Source of the DNA: an uncultured Bacillota bacterium
GTDB lineage: Bacteria; Bacillota; Clostridia; Peptostreptococcales; Anaerovoracaceae
Length of the DNA stretch: 8,078 nt
Assembly (NCBI GenBank): GCA_946631075.1
Contig: CAMOZS010000068.1
Location: forward strand, 1 to 8,078
Direction of reading: 5' to 3'
Within the stretch, counting starts at the first letter, position 1. The number at the start of each line of letters is the position of its first letter. The notes under the pieces were generated by a model. It had not been told where the DNA came from and ran no database searches. It worked only from the letters and a program-made list of their open reading frames with translations. A program made the position numbers and the translations under genes. Positions 1 through 7,278 of this stretch are shown here, piece by piece.

Positions 1-393
1 CAGGTCCGCGTCCGTAAAACTTCCCTGCAGGGCGTAAAGTCTGGCGTATGCCACCAGGGGTCTCTCCTGCCGGGAGATGATCTGGATACACTGAGCCGCA
101 GAATCTGCCCGCTGGTCAAACTGTCCCGGCAGAGCTTCCACGGCGAAAACGGTCCAGCCTTCCAGCTCCGCTTCCTTCAGATCCCGGTAGACCAGATCCA
201 CCTGGGGCTCCGAGAAAACATTGGAAATGGCCGTCTCAAACAGGTCCGGCTCCACGTCCTCCACATCATAACGATTCAGGATCCTGACCTTTTCCAGCCC
301 GGAAACGCCCAGGAAGGTTTTCACTTCGTTTCGGAGCGCCCTGGCTTCGCTGGCCTCGGATTCTTTCTTCTCAACATATACTCTGTAAACCAT
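1..393 (-). CDS. purL: Phosphoribosylformylglycinamidine synthase, N-terminal part (runs off left edge)
   Basis: This is the first 131 codons of a large single-chain FGAM synthase, which makes FGAM from FGAR, glutamine and ATP (step 4 of IMP synthesis). I translated it by hand. It begins MVYRVYVEKKE and contains VRILNRYDVE (residues 36-45), VFSEPQVD (59-66), LPGQFDQRADSAAQC (88-102) and RPLVAYARLY (111-120), the pattern I know from the N-terminal PurS-like domain of clostridial PurL. The usual length of this form is about 1,250 residues, so roughly nine tenths lies outside the window. The ATG at 393 is preceded by GAGAGGAGACAC, a good ribosome site. It starts 14 nt after the purD stop and is the last operon gene visible. 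A glutaminase domain would be expected at its far C-terminus, but this cannot be seen here. Confidence 0.93.
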   Translation of the reverse strand, partial: MVYRVYVEKKESEASEARALRNEVKTFLGVSGLEKVRILNRYDVEDVEPDLFETAISNVFSEPQVDLVYRDLKEAELEGWTVFAVEALPGQFDQRADSAAQCIQIISRQERPLVAYARLYALQGSFTDADL

Positions 394-407
394 GTGTCTC
401 CTCTCAA

Positions 408-1676
408 TCATTTCTGCGCTGCCAGCGCCCGCTGTCCAATGTCATGTCTGCAGAAGCTCTTTTCAAAGCGGACCTTCGAAACACCCTCATAGGCGTCCTC
501 GATGGCCTCCTCAAGGGTGTCCGCCACCGCGGTCACGCCGAGAACACGGCCGCCGCTGGTGAGGAGTTTGCCATCCTCCAGTTTGGCCCCGGCTACGAAG
601 ACGTCCACATTGTCCGCCATGGGGCCGATCTCCATGGGGAATCCCTTCTCATAGCTCACCGGATATCCGCCGGATGCCACCACCACGCAGCAGGCGTGCC
701 GGTCCGCGAATTTCACTTCCGTTTCGGCCAGCTTTTGCTCTTCTACGGCCTTCATGATGGTGAAGAGATCGCTCTCCAGCAAAGGCAGGACCACCTGGGT
801 CTCCGGATCGCCGAAGCGGCAGTTGTATTCGATGACCTTGGGGCCGTCTTCTGTGATCATCAGGCCGAAGTAGAGACAGCCCTTGAATGTGCGTCCTTCG
901 GCGTTCATGGCTTCCATGGTGGGCAGGAAGATCTCCTTCATGCACCGGTCCGCCACTTCCGGGGTATAGTAGGGGTTTGGCGCCACGGTACCCATGCCGC
1001 CCGTATTCAGTCCCTGATCGCCGTCCAGGGCCCGCTTATGGTCCTGGGAGGAGACCATGGGAACGATGGTCTTACCATCGGTAAAGGACAGGACGGAGAC
1101 TTCCGGTCCGGTCAGGAACTCCTCGATGACGATCTGGCTTCCCGAGTCGCCGAACTTCTTCTCCTCCATCATGCTCCGGACTGCTTCCCGGGCCTGGTCT
1201 CTGGTCTCGGCGATAATGACTCCCTTGCCCAGGGCAAGGCCGTCCGCCTTGACTACGGTCGGGATGGGAGCATCCTCCAGATAGGCCAGAGCCTTGTCCA
1301 TATCGGTGAAGGTCTCGTACTTAGCTGTGGGGATCCCGTACTTCTTCATCAGGTCCTTGGCGAAGACCTTGCTGGCCTCGATGATGGCCGCGTCCTTCAC
1401 GGGACCGAAACATTTGATGCCCAGCTCATTCAGCCGGTCCACGCATCCCATGGCCAGTGGATCGTCCGGGGCTACCACGGCGAAATCCACCGGATGGCCC
1501 TTGACGAATTCCACGATCCCGTCCAGGTCCGTCGCACCGACGCCGACACAGAAGGCATCCGCCGCGATCCCGCCGTTTCCGGGCAGGGCGTAGATGTCCT
1601 CCACCTGGGGATTCTCTTTTAACTTCTTTATGATCGCGTGCTCGCGGCCGCCGCCGCCAACTACCATTACTTTCAT
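408..1676 (-). CDS. purD: Phosphoribosylamine--glycine ligase (GAR synthetase)
   Basis: The enzyme joins glycine to 5-phosphoribosylamine using ATP (step 2 of IMP synthesis) and belongs to the ATP-grasp superfamily. The 422-residue length is normal. Visible motifs are the N-terminal nucleotide-fold loop GGGGREHA (7-14), PDDPLAMG (70-77), the ATP-grasp segment KADGLALGKGV (143-153), GPEVS (190-194), DHKRALDGDQGLNTGGMG (212-229) and the metal-binding YNCRFGDPETQ (284-294). I chose the ATG at 1676: AGAGAGGTG lies 6 nt before it, and MKVMVVGGGGREHA fits the family. An in-frame GTG at 1685 would add three residues but overlaps that ribosome site. The gene follows the AICAR formyltransferase after 23 nt and precedes purL by 14 nt. 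Nothing in the protein looks abnormal. Confidence 0.98.
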   Translation of the reverse strand: MKVMVVGGGGREHAIIKKLKENPQVEDIYALPGNGGIAADAFCVGVGATDLDGIVEFVKGHPVDFAVVAPDDPLAMGCVDRLNELGIKCFGPVKDAAIIEASKVFAKDLMKKYGIPTAKYETFTDMDKALAYLEDAPIPTVVKADGLALGKGVIIAETRDQAREAVRSMMEEKKFGDSGSQIVIEEFLTGPEVSVLSFTDGKTIVPMVSSQDHKRALDGDQGLNTGGMGTVAPNPYYTPEVADRCMKEIFLPTMEAMNAEGRTFKGCLYFGLMITEDGPKVIEYNCRFGDPETQVVLPLLESDLFTIMKAVEEQKLAETEVKFADRHACCVVVASGGYPVSYEKGFPMEIGPMADNVDVFVAGAKLEDGKLLTSGGRVLGVTAVADTLEEAIEDAYEGVSKVRFEKSFCRHDIGQRALAAQK

Positions 1677-1699
1677 ATGACGCACCTCTCTCTCAGGTC

Positions 1700-2884
1700 T
1701 TAGTGGTGGAACAGCCGTACGCCGTTGCAGGCCATGACTACCCCATACTCGTCGCAGGTCCGGATGACCTCATCGTCACGGATGGATCCGCCCGGCTGCA
1801 CCACGTAGGATACTCCGCTCATGTGGCCTCTCTGGATGCTGTCTCCAAAGGGGAAGAAAGCGTCGGAGGCCAGGGATGCTCCCGTGATGGTATCCAGGTA
1901 GGCTCTCTTCTCCTCCCTGGTCAGAGGCTCCGGCTGCTCCGTGAAATACTTCTGCCAGTTGCCCTCGGCACAGACGTCCTCTTCATACTCGTTGACGTAG
2001 CCGTCGATGGCGTTGTCACGGACCGCTCTGGGCAGGTCTTCCTTGAAGGGCAGGCCCAGGACCTTGTCGTGCATCCGCAGGTGCCAGGTGTCGGCCTTGC
2101 CGGCGGCCAGTCTGGTGCAGTGGATCCTGGACTGCTGTCCGGCCCCTACGCCGATGCACTGTCCGTCCATGGCGAAGCATACGGAATTGGACTGGGTGTA
2201 TTTCAGGGTGATCAGGGCGATGATCAGGTCGGTCTTAGCCTCGTCAGGGATCTCCTTGTTTTCGGTGACGATGTTCTCCAGCAGGCTCTCATCGATCTTG
2301 ACATTGTTATGTCCCTGCTCGAAGGTGATGCCGAAGACCTGTCTTCTCTCCTGGTCCTCCGGTTCGTAGTCCGGATCGATGGCGATGACATTGTAGTTGC
2401 CCTTCTTCTTGCCCTTCAGGATCTCCAGGGCTTCGTCCGTATAGCCCGGGGCGATGATGCCGTCAGAGACCTCTCTCTTGATGATGGAAGCGGTCACTGC
2501 GTCGCATACGTCGGACAGGGCGATGAAGTCGCCGAAGGAGCAGAGCCGGTCGGTACCTCTGGCTCTGGCATAGGCGCAGGCCAGGGGGGAATCGTCCAGA
2601 CCTTCGATGTCATCGACGAAATAGGCTTTTTTCATCTTCTCCGGCAGTTTCTTACCGACTGCGGCGGAGGTAGGGCTGACGTGCTTGAAGGATGTGGCCG
2701 CCGGAAGTCCTGTGGCTTCCTTGAGCTCCTTTACCAGCTGCCAGGAGTTGAAGGCATCCAGGAAATTGATGTAGCCCGGCCGTCCGTTCAGGATGGTGAT
2801 GGGAAGATCTCCCCCTTCTCTCATATAGATCTTAGCCGGCTTCTGGTTCGGATTGCATCCGTATTTCAGTTCGAATTCTTTCAT
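1700..2884 (-). CDS. purH: Stand-alone AICAR formyltransferase (PurH C-terminal half only)
   Basis: This enzyme formylates AICAR to FAICAR with 10-formyl-tetrahydrofolate, the penultimate step to IMP. It has 394 residues, against about 510 for bifunctional PurH. The N-terminal IMP cyclohydrolase domain is absent, and the protein begins directly at MKEFELKYGCNPNQKPAKIY. The catalytic Lys67-His68 pair sits in SFKHVSPTSAAVG. Other landmarks are YARARGTDRLCSFGDFIALSDVCD (in residues 105-128), REVSDGIIAPGY (137-148), KYTQSNSVC (228-236), GAGQQSRIHCTRLA (247-260) and a terminal RLFHH. These match the animal ATIC transformylase domain more closely than the bacterial KH-x-NPCG type. I chose the ATG at 2884 because AGGGAGGA lies just before it; an in-frame ATG at 2908 lies upstream of that site. 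The gene starts 13 nt after the fusion gene that supplies the missing cyclohydrolase. Confidence 0.96.
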   Translation of the reverse strand: MKEFELKYGCNPNQKPAKIYMREGGDLPITILNGRPGYINFLDAFNSWQLVKELKEATGLPAATSFKHVSPTSAAVGKKLPEKMKKAYFVDDIEGLDDSPLACAYARARGTDRLCSFGDFIALSDVCDAVTASIIKREVSDGIIAPGYTDEALEILKGKKKGNYNVIAIDPDYEPEDQERRQVFGITFEQGHNNVKIDESLLENIVTENKEIPDEAKTDLIIALITLKYTQSNSVCFAMDGQCIGVGAGQQSRIHCTRLAAGKADTWHLRMHDKVLGLPFKEDLPRAVRDNAIDGYVNEYEEDVCAEGNWQKYFTEQPEPLTREEKRAYLDTITGASLASDAFFPFGDSIQRGHMSGVSYVVQPGGSIRDDEVIRTCDEYGVVMACNGVRLFHH

Positions 2885-2897
2885 GAAACTGTCCTCC

Positions 2898-4235
2898 CTA
2901 TTTCTCATTCTTATTGATCAGACGCTCGTCGTATTCGCCCGTCTTCGGGTCGGTGTAGCGGACGTACAGCGAGATCTTGTTGCTGGCGTTCAGGTTGGTC
3001 CACAGCTCGTCGGCAAATTCGTCGATGTCGTCAGGGACGCTTACCCTCTCCGGTTCTCCCGCGAAGGTCGGCAGCGGATTGCCGTCGCATTCGTAGGTGT
3101 GGATGAAGTGGCCCAGGCCCGCTTCCGGCTCGTAGCAGTAGGTGTATCTTCCGCAGCGGTTCCCTTCCGGATCCTCGCTCTTGAGGATGCTCATCTTATA
3201 TGCAAAGGCTGCGTCCGCGAAGGTGATCATACCGCTGATCCGGGGAGTCAGGTTGGGATGGTCCGGCTCGAACTGCCTGGTCTGCAGGGCCTCTTCGAAG
3301 CTCTTGCCTGCCTCCAGGAACTCGTAGATGGTATCGGTCTGATCTCCGTTGGTGACGATCAGATTGTTCTCATACTTACGCAGGGCAGCGTAGATGATCA
3401 GGGACGGGTCCTCCACCTTGGAGGGATCAAAGGGCTCGGTGAAGAGTTCTCCCTCTTTCAGAGTGAAGATCCTGTTCCTGCTGTTTTCGGACCGGCCCAT
3501 GATAAAGTAGGCGCAGACAGCCTTTCCGCTGGTCCTGGTCTGTCCGATCAGGATGCCCCTTCCCGGGTAGGCGTTGTCGGCCAGAAGGGCTCCTGCTTCC
3601 GCGATCTGATACTGTTTGGTGCTTGCGTTCTTTTCCATCATTAACCTCTTTGCAACTTTCTCGGCGGCCAGGGGCAGGATCTGCCATTCCGCCTCCGCCA
3701 TAACGCGCTTCTGCAATATCTTCGGCGTATCGTTCTTTCTGACCATCACCGGTTTCTGCATGATGATCTGACCGCCGTCCGGGACCTCGTTGACATAGTG
3801 GACCGTGGCTCCGGTCACCTTGACCCCGTATTCCAGCGCCATCTCATGGACCCTGAGTCCGTAGGCGCCCTTGCCGCAGAAGGACGGGATCAGGGATGGA
3901 TGGACGTTGATGATCCGTTTTTCATAATGCCGGACGAAGTCGGCGCTGAGGATCTGCATGAAGCCGGCCAGGACGATCATATCGATGTCGTGGTCCCGGA
4001 GTTCCTTCAGGATACCCTCCTCGAAGGCTTCCTGGCTTCCGGCCTGCTTCTTTGTCACGACAGCCGTCTCGATGCCGGCGTCCTCCGCCCTCTTCAGTCC
4101 GTGGGCGATGGAGTTGGAAGAGATGACCAGAGCGATCCTGCCGTGGTGAAGGACGCCGTCTTTCTGGGCGTCGATCAGGGCCTGCAGGTTGGTCCCTCCT
4201 CCGGAGATCAGCACCGCGATCCTGGTCTTTACCAC
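2898..4235 (-). CDS. purN: Fusion protein: GAR formyltransferase (PurN) + PurO-type IMP cyclohydrolase
   Basis: One 445-residue frame carries two enzymes. Residues 1 to about 198 are PurN, which formylates GAR with 10-formyl-tetrahydrofolate (step 3). They include the phosphate loop SGGGTNLQALID (11-22), INVHPSLIPSF (109-119) with the catalytic Asn110 and His112, and the catalytic Asp153 in VPDGGQI. Residues from about 200 to the end resemble archaeal PurO IMP cyclohydrolase, which closes FAICAR to IMP (last step): YPGRGILIG (223-231), NSRNRIF (251-257), VTNGDQTDTIYEF (294-306) and NLTPRISGMI (328-337). The start is a GTG preceded by GAGGGGGTG. It overlaps the end of purM by 7 nt, implying translational coupling. 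I do not recall this fusion as a standard arrangement; the two genes are normally separate. The junction keeps an internal ribosome site, described separately. Identification of both halves is firm; whether they act as one chain in the cell is unknown. Confidence 0.93.
   Translation of the reverse strand: MVKTRIAVLISGGGTNLQALIDAQKDGVLHHGRIALVISSNSIAHGLKRAEDAGIETAVVTKKQAGSQEAFEEGILKELRDHDIDMIVLAGFMQILSADFVRHYEKRIINVHPSLIPSFCGKGAYGLRVHEMALEYGVKVTGATVHYVNEVPDGGQIIMQKPVMVRKNDTPKILQKRVMAEAEWQILPLAAEKVAKRLMMEKNASTKQYQIAEAGALLADNAYPGRGILIGQTRTSGKAVCAYFIMGRSENSRNRIFTLKEGELFTEPFDPSKVEDPSLIIYAALRKYENNLIVTNGDQTDTIYEFLEAGKSFEEALQTRQFEPDHPNLTPRISGMITFADAAFAYKMSILKSEDPEGNRCGRYTYCYEPEAGLGHFIHTYECDGNPLPTFAGEPERVSVPDDIDEFADELWTNLNASNKISLYVRYTDPKTGEYDERLINKNEK
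3636..3651 (-). promoter_or_regulatory. Internal ribosome site and start codons at the PurN/cyclohydrolase junction
   Basis: Reading on the minus strand, AAAGAGG (3651-3645) is followed after three bases by ATGATG, codons Met199 and Met200 of the fusion. The spacing from GAGG to the second ATG is 6 nt, which is normal for initiation. The same bases read in another frame give TAATGA, two stops overlapping the start. This is the layout of two overlapping, coupled genes. It suggests an ancestral purN that ended here and a separate cyclohydrolase gene starting at ATG. A free cyclohydrolase of about 246 residues could still be made. Initiation here is inferred, not shown. Confidence 0.55.
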
Positions 4236-5272
4236 AGGATCACCCCCTCGTCGGACGCCACGACTTCTCCCAGCATGTAGGCGTCTTCTCCGGCCTCGCG
4301 CAGTACCTGTATAGCTTCGGGAGCATCCTCTGCCGATACGATGCAGATCATGCCGACTCCCATATTGAAGGTATTATACATGTCGTGCTCCGAGATGCTC
4401 CCCGTTTCGGCGATGTGGCTGAAGATCGGGAGCACGCGCACGTCTTCTTTTTTGATTTTGGCCGAGAACCCGTCCGGAAGGCTCCGGGGGATGTTCTCAT
4501 AGAATCCGCCGCCGGTAATGTGGGCGATGGACTTGACCTGTACTGCCTCCAGCAGGGACAGGACCGGCTTCACATAGATCTTTGTCGGTGTCAGCAGGGT
4601 CTCCAGGAGGCTCTTCCCTCCCAGGGTCTCTACCGGCGACTTGATGTCGCTGTTCTCCACATCGAAGACCTTCCTCACCAGGGAGAAGCCATTGGAATGG
4701 ACTCCGCTGGAAGGCAGGGCGATGATGCAGTCTCCTTCGGCGACTGTTGTCTTGTCCAGGAGTTTCGCCTTGTCGGCTATACCGACGGCAAAACCGGCCA
4801 GGTCATACTCATCCTCGGGATAAAAGCCCGGCATCTCCGCCGTCTCTCCTCCGATCAGGGCAGCGCCCGACTGGACGCATCCTTCGGCAACGCCTTTGAC
4901 GATGTCGGCGATCCGCTCGGGGATGTTCTTGCCGCAGGCAATGTAGTCCAGGAAGAAGAGGGGCCGTGCTCCCACGCAGATGATGTCGTTGACGCACATG
5001 GCCACGCAGTCGATGCCCACGGTATCGTGCTTATCCGCCAGGAAGGCCAGCTTCAGCTTGGTCCCGACCCCGTCGGTGCCGCTGACCAGGACCGGCTCGC
5101 TCATCCCTGTGATGTCGGGCTTAAAGAGGCCTCCGAAGCCGCCCACATCGGACATGACTCCGTCGGTCTGGGTCCTTCCCACGTGCTCCTTCATGAGCTG
5201 CACCGCTTTGTATCCGGCAGTGATGTCCACTCCGGAGGCGGCGTAAGCATCTGATTTCGAGTTCTTTGTCAT
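4229..5272 (-). CDS. purM: Phosphoribosylformylglycinamidine cyclo-ligase (AIR synthetase)
   Basis: PurM closes FGAM to aminoimidazole ribotide with ATP (step 5). The 347-residue length is typical. Motifs seen are SGVDITAGYKAV (13-24), the nucleotide-binding GTDGVGTKLK (65-74), MCVNDI (92-97), GGETAEMPGFY (141-151), SSGVHSNGFSLVRK (188-201), HITGGGFYENIPR (251-263) and TFNMGVGMI (301-309). The ATG at 5272 has AAGGAA six bases upstream. The gene follows the purF-like gene after 35 nt, the widest gap in the operon. Its last bases carry the ribosome site (GAGGGGGTG) for the downstream GTG-started fusion gene. The protein looks complete and catalytically normal. Confidence 0.98.
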   Translation of the reverse strand: MTKNSKSDAYAASGVDITAGYKAVQLMKEHVGRTQTDGVMSDVGGFGGLFKPDITGMSEPVLVSGTDGVGTKLKLAFLADKHDTVGIDCVAMCVNDIICVGARPLFFLDYIACGKNIPERIADIVKGVAEGCVQSGAALIGGETAEMPGFYPEDEYDLAGFAVGIADKAKLLDKTTVAEGDCIIALPSSGVHSNGFSLVRKVFDVENSDIKSPVETLGGKSLLETLLTPTKIYVKPVLSLLEAVQVKSIAHITGGGFYENIPRSLPDGFSAKIKKEDVRVLPIFSHIAETGSISEHDMYNTFNMGVGMICIVSAEDAPEAIQVLREAGEDAYMLGEVVASDEGVILW

Positions 5273-5307
5273 AGCAGGTTCCTTTCTTGCTCCAAGCTCC
5301 TTCTTAG

Positions 5308-6732
5308 TTATTCCTTACCGTTCCAGCAGTAGGTGCATACTTCCGATTCGTCCAGTCCGATGGCTTCCAGGATCAGATCGATGTTCTGGAACTCCAGGGA
5401 CTTCAGGTGCAGTTTCTCACAGATGGCTTCCCGGAGGGCCTTGCCTCTCTCGGTCCTGCCGTCGCTGTATTCCTCGATGTGCTTCTCTCCTTCTTCCCCC
5501 TCCAGTTCCAGGATAGTCCGGCGGGCGATCAGGTCCATATCGGATGTGGACCGGGAGAAGTTCAGATACTTGCAGCCGTACATGATCGGCGGGCAGGCGG
5601 ACCGCATGTGGACTTCCTTGGCTCCGTTCTCGTAGAGGAATTCCACGGTCTCCCTCATCTGGGTTCCCCGGACGATGCTGTCATCCACGAAGAGGAGCTT
5701 CTTGTCTTTGATCAGCTCCTGGACCGGCACCAGCTTCATCTTGGCCACCCGGTTCCTCTCCTTCTGGTTGACCGGCATGAAGCTTCTGGGCCAGGTGGGC
5801 GTGTATTTGACGAAGGCCCGGGCGTAATCGATATGGCACTCGTTGGAGTAGCCTACCGCGTGGGCGATGCCGGAGTCCGGTACGCCGCAGACGTAATCGA
5901 TGTCGAAGGATTTGCCGTTTTCCCGGTCGAACTGGGCCATGAGCCGTCCGTTGCGGTTTCTCATGGTCTCTACATTGACTCCCTCATAGGTGGAGTTGGG
6001 ATAGCCGTAGTAACTCCAGAGGAAGGCGCAGATGCACTTCTTCTTCAGGGGTTTGGACATGGTCCGGATGGCGTCCGCCCTGACTTCCACCACCTCGCCG
6101 GGCCCCAGCTCATAGCAGGTCTCATAGCCCAGCTTCTCATAGGCGAAATGCTCGAAGGAGATGGCGTGGCCGTCGGCGTCCTTACCGATCAGGATAGGGG
6201 TCCGTCCGTACTTGTCCCTTGCCACCAGGATGACGCCGTCTTCCTTCAGAATAAAAATAGAAGCAGAACCCTTGATGGACTCCTGGGCGAATTTCACACC
6301 GTCCACAAAATCGGTCTTCTGGTCAATGAGGGAGGCGACCAGCTCGGTCTGATTGACTTTGCCGCCGCTCATGGCCTCGAAGTGACCGCCGCTGAAGGCC
6401 AGGTACTGCTTCATGATATCTTCCGCGTTATTGATCACGCCAACGATGATGATGGCGTATACCCCGTGATTGGAATGGATCATCAGCGGCTGGGGGTCGG
6501 TGTCGCTGATGCAGCCGATGCCGGACGTTCCGGTGATCCTGGTGACCAGGTCTTCGAATTTGGTCCGGAAGGGGGAGTGCTCGATGTTGTGGATCTCCCG
6601 CTTGATGCCGATCTCGGGATCATAGATGGCCATACCGCCACGCTTGGTCCCAAGGTGAGAATGATAGTCCGTGCCGTAGAAAACATCCATGACTACGTCA
6701 CGTTTGGATACTGCTCCGAAATAGCCTCCCAT
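5308..6732 (-). CDS. purF: PurF-like amidophosphoribosyltransferase lacking the glutaminase active site
   Basis: The 474-residue protein has the PurF layout: an N-terminal glutaminase-type (Ntn) domain, then a phosphoribosyltransferase domain. The transferase half looks functional: VPDSG (284-288), the flexible-loop region YARAFVKY (303-310), NQKERNRVAKMKL (322-334) and the PRPP loop LLFVDDSIVRGTQ (346-358). The glutaminase half keeps the fold but not the site. The start reads MGGYFG where PurF has MCGIxG, so the nucleophile Cys1 is Gly. HTRYPT is replaced by TGTSGIG (68-73), NGN by VGV (97-99) and the SDSE region by NQTE (127-130). Cys233/235, Cys387 and a C-terminal CTYC (466-469) match the positions of the [4Fe-4S] ligands in B. 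subtilis PurF. The start has AGGAGGAGGA upstream, 11 nt after purE. It may use free ammonia, a partner glutaminase, or be regulatory. I recall similar MGGFFG-type proteins in Clostridia and Bacteroides. Confidence 0.93.
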   Translation of the reverse strand: MGGYFGAVSKRDVVMDVFYGTDYHSHLGTKRGGMAIYDPEIGIKREIHNIEHSPFRTKFEDLVTRITGTSGIGCISDTDPQPLMIHSNHGVYAIIIVGVINNAEDIMKQYLAFSGGHFEAMSGGKVNQTELVASLIDQKTDFVDGVKFAQESIKGSASIFILKEDGVILVARDKYGRTPILIGKDADGHAISFEHFAYEKLGYETCYELGPGEVVEVRADAIRTMSKPLKKKCICAFLWSYYGYPNSTYEGVNVETMRNRNGRLMAQFDRENGKSFDIDYVCGVPDSGIAHAVGYSNECHIDYARAFVKYTPTWPRSFMPVNQKERNRVAKMKLVPVQELIKDKKLLFVDDSIVRGTQMRETVEFLYENGAKEVHMRSACPPIMYGCKYLNFSRSTSDMDLIARRTILELEGEEGEKHIEEYSDGRTERGKALREAICEKLHLKSLEFQNIDLILEAIGLDESEVCTYCWNGKE

Positions 6733-6743
6733 AGTTCCTCCTC

Positions 6744-7226
6744 CTAAATATCCAGTGCCGCGTTCTTCTTAAGCACGGTCTCTGCAGCCTTTGCGCGGTC
6801 GTCCTTCAGACGCTGGCTGAGCTCGGCGTCGCCCAGGGCGATGATCTGGGCCGCCAGGATCGCCGCGTTGGCCGCTCCGTCGATGGCCACGGTAGCTACC
6901 GGGATGCCGCTGGGCATCTGGACCGTGGAGAGCAGGGCGTCCAGCCCGTCCAGTGTGGATGACTTCACCGGGACTCCGATCACCGGAAGACAGGTGTTTG
7001 CCGCGATGGCGCCGGCCAGATGAGCCGCCTTGCCCGCGAAGCAGATGATAGCGCCAAAGCCGTTTTCCTCTGCAGTTTCAGCGAATTCTTTTGCCTGGAC
7101 AGGTGTCCGGTGGGCGGAATAGATGTGCGCCTCGTACGGGACCTCCAGTGCCTTCAGTTTGTCGACGGCTTTCTGCACTACTGGCAGATCGCTGTCGCTC
7201 CCCATGATCAGTCCGACTTTCTTCAT
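6744..7226 (-). CDS. purE: N5-carboxyaminoimidazole ribonucleotide mutase (class I PurE)
   Basis: Class I PurE moves the carboxyl group of N5-CAIR to give CAIR (step 6). The protein has 160 residues, a usual length. It contains MGSDSD (8-13), the catalytic-histidine motif SAHRTP (37-42), AGKAAHLAGAIAA (64-76), GVPVKSS (83-89) and STVQMPSGIPVATVAI (99-114). The SAHRTP and AxAAHL motifs mark it as class I, not the animal-type CO2-using class II. The usual AGGAAHLPG reads AGKAAHLAG here. It is the first gene of the operon, 19 nt downstream of the leader terminator U-tract, with AAAGGG before the ATG. Its normal partner, PurK, is not adjacent on either side. Confidence 0.97.
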   Translation of the reverse strand: MKKVGLIMGSDSDLPVVQKAVDKLKALEVPYEAHIYSAHRTPVQAKEFAETAEENGFGAIICFAGKAAHLAGAIAANTCLPVIGVPVKSSTLDGLDALLSTVQMPSGIPVATVAIDGAANAAILAAQIIALGDAELSQRLKDDRAKAAETVLKKNAALDI

Positions 7227-7245
7227 TGTCTTTTCCCTTTCGTCT

Positions 7246-7278
7246 AAACAAAAATAAACAGGCCAAAAAACCCGTTTA
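7246..7278 (-). terminator. Intrinsic terminator of the riboswitch expression platform
   Basis: On the minus strand TAAACGGG (7278-7271) pairs with CCTGTTTA (7262-7255) with one G-U wobble across an 8-nt loop. It is followed by TTTTTGTTT (7254-7246). This is a normal Rho-independent terminator, placed before the purE ribosome site. Its 5' arm shares TAAAC with the antiterminator. Confidence 0.85.

Noticed and set aside
444..1622. 392-codon plus-strand open frame opposite purD
   Set aside because: It mirrors a well-conserved purD. Its translation is rich in His, Gly and Asp with no recognisable motif, as expected for the antisense of GC-rich codons.
1703..2917. 404-codon plus-strand open frame opposite the AICAR formyltransferase
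   Set aside because: It is the exact shadow of a conserved gene, with low-complexity Gly/Asp/Val-rich translation and no ribosome site of note.
5407..6747. 446-codon plus-strand open frame opposite the purF-like gene
   Set aside because: Same reason: no family resemblance, and it covers a clearly coding minus-strand gene.
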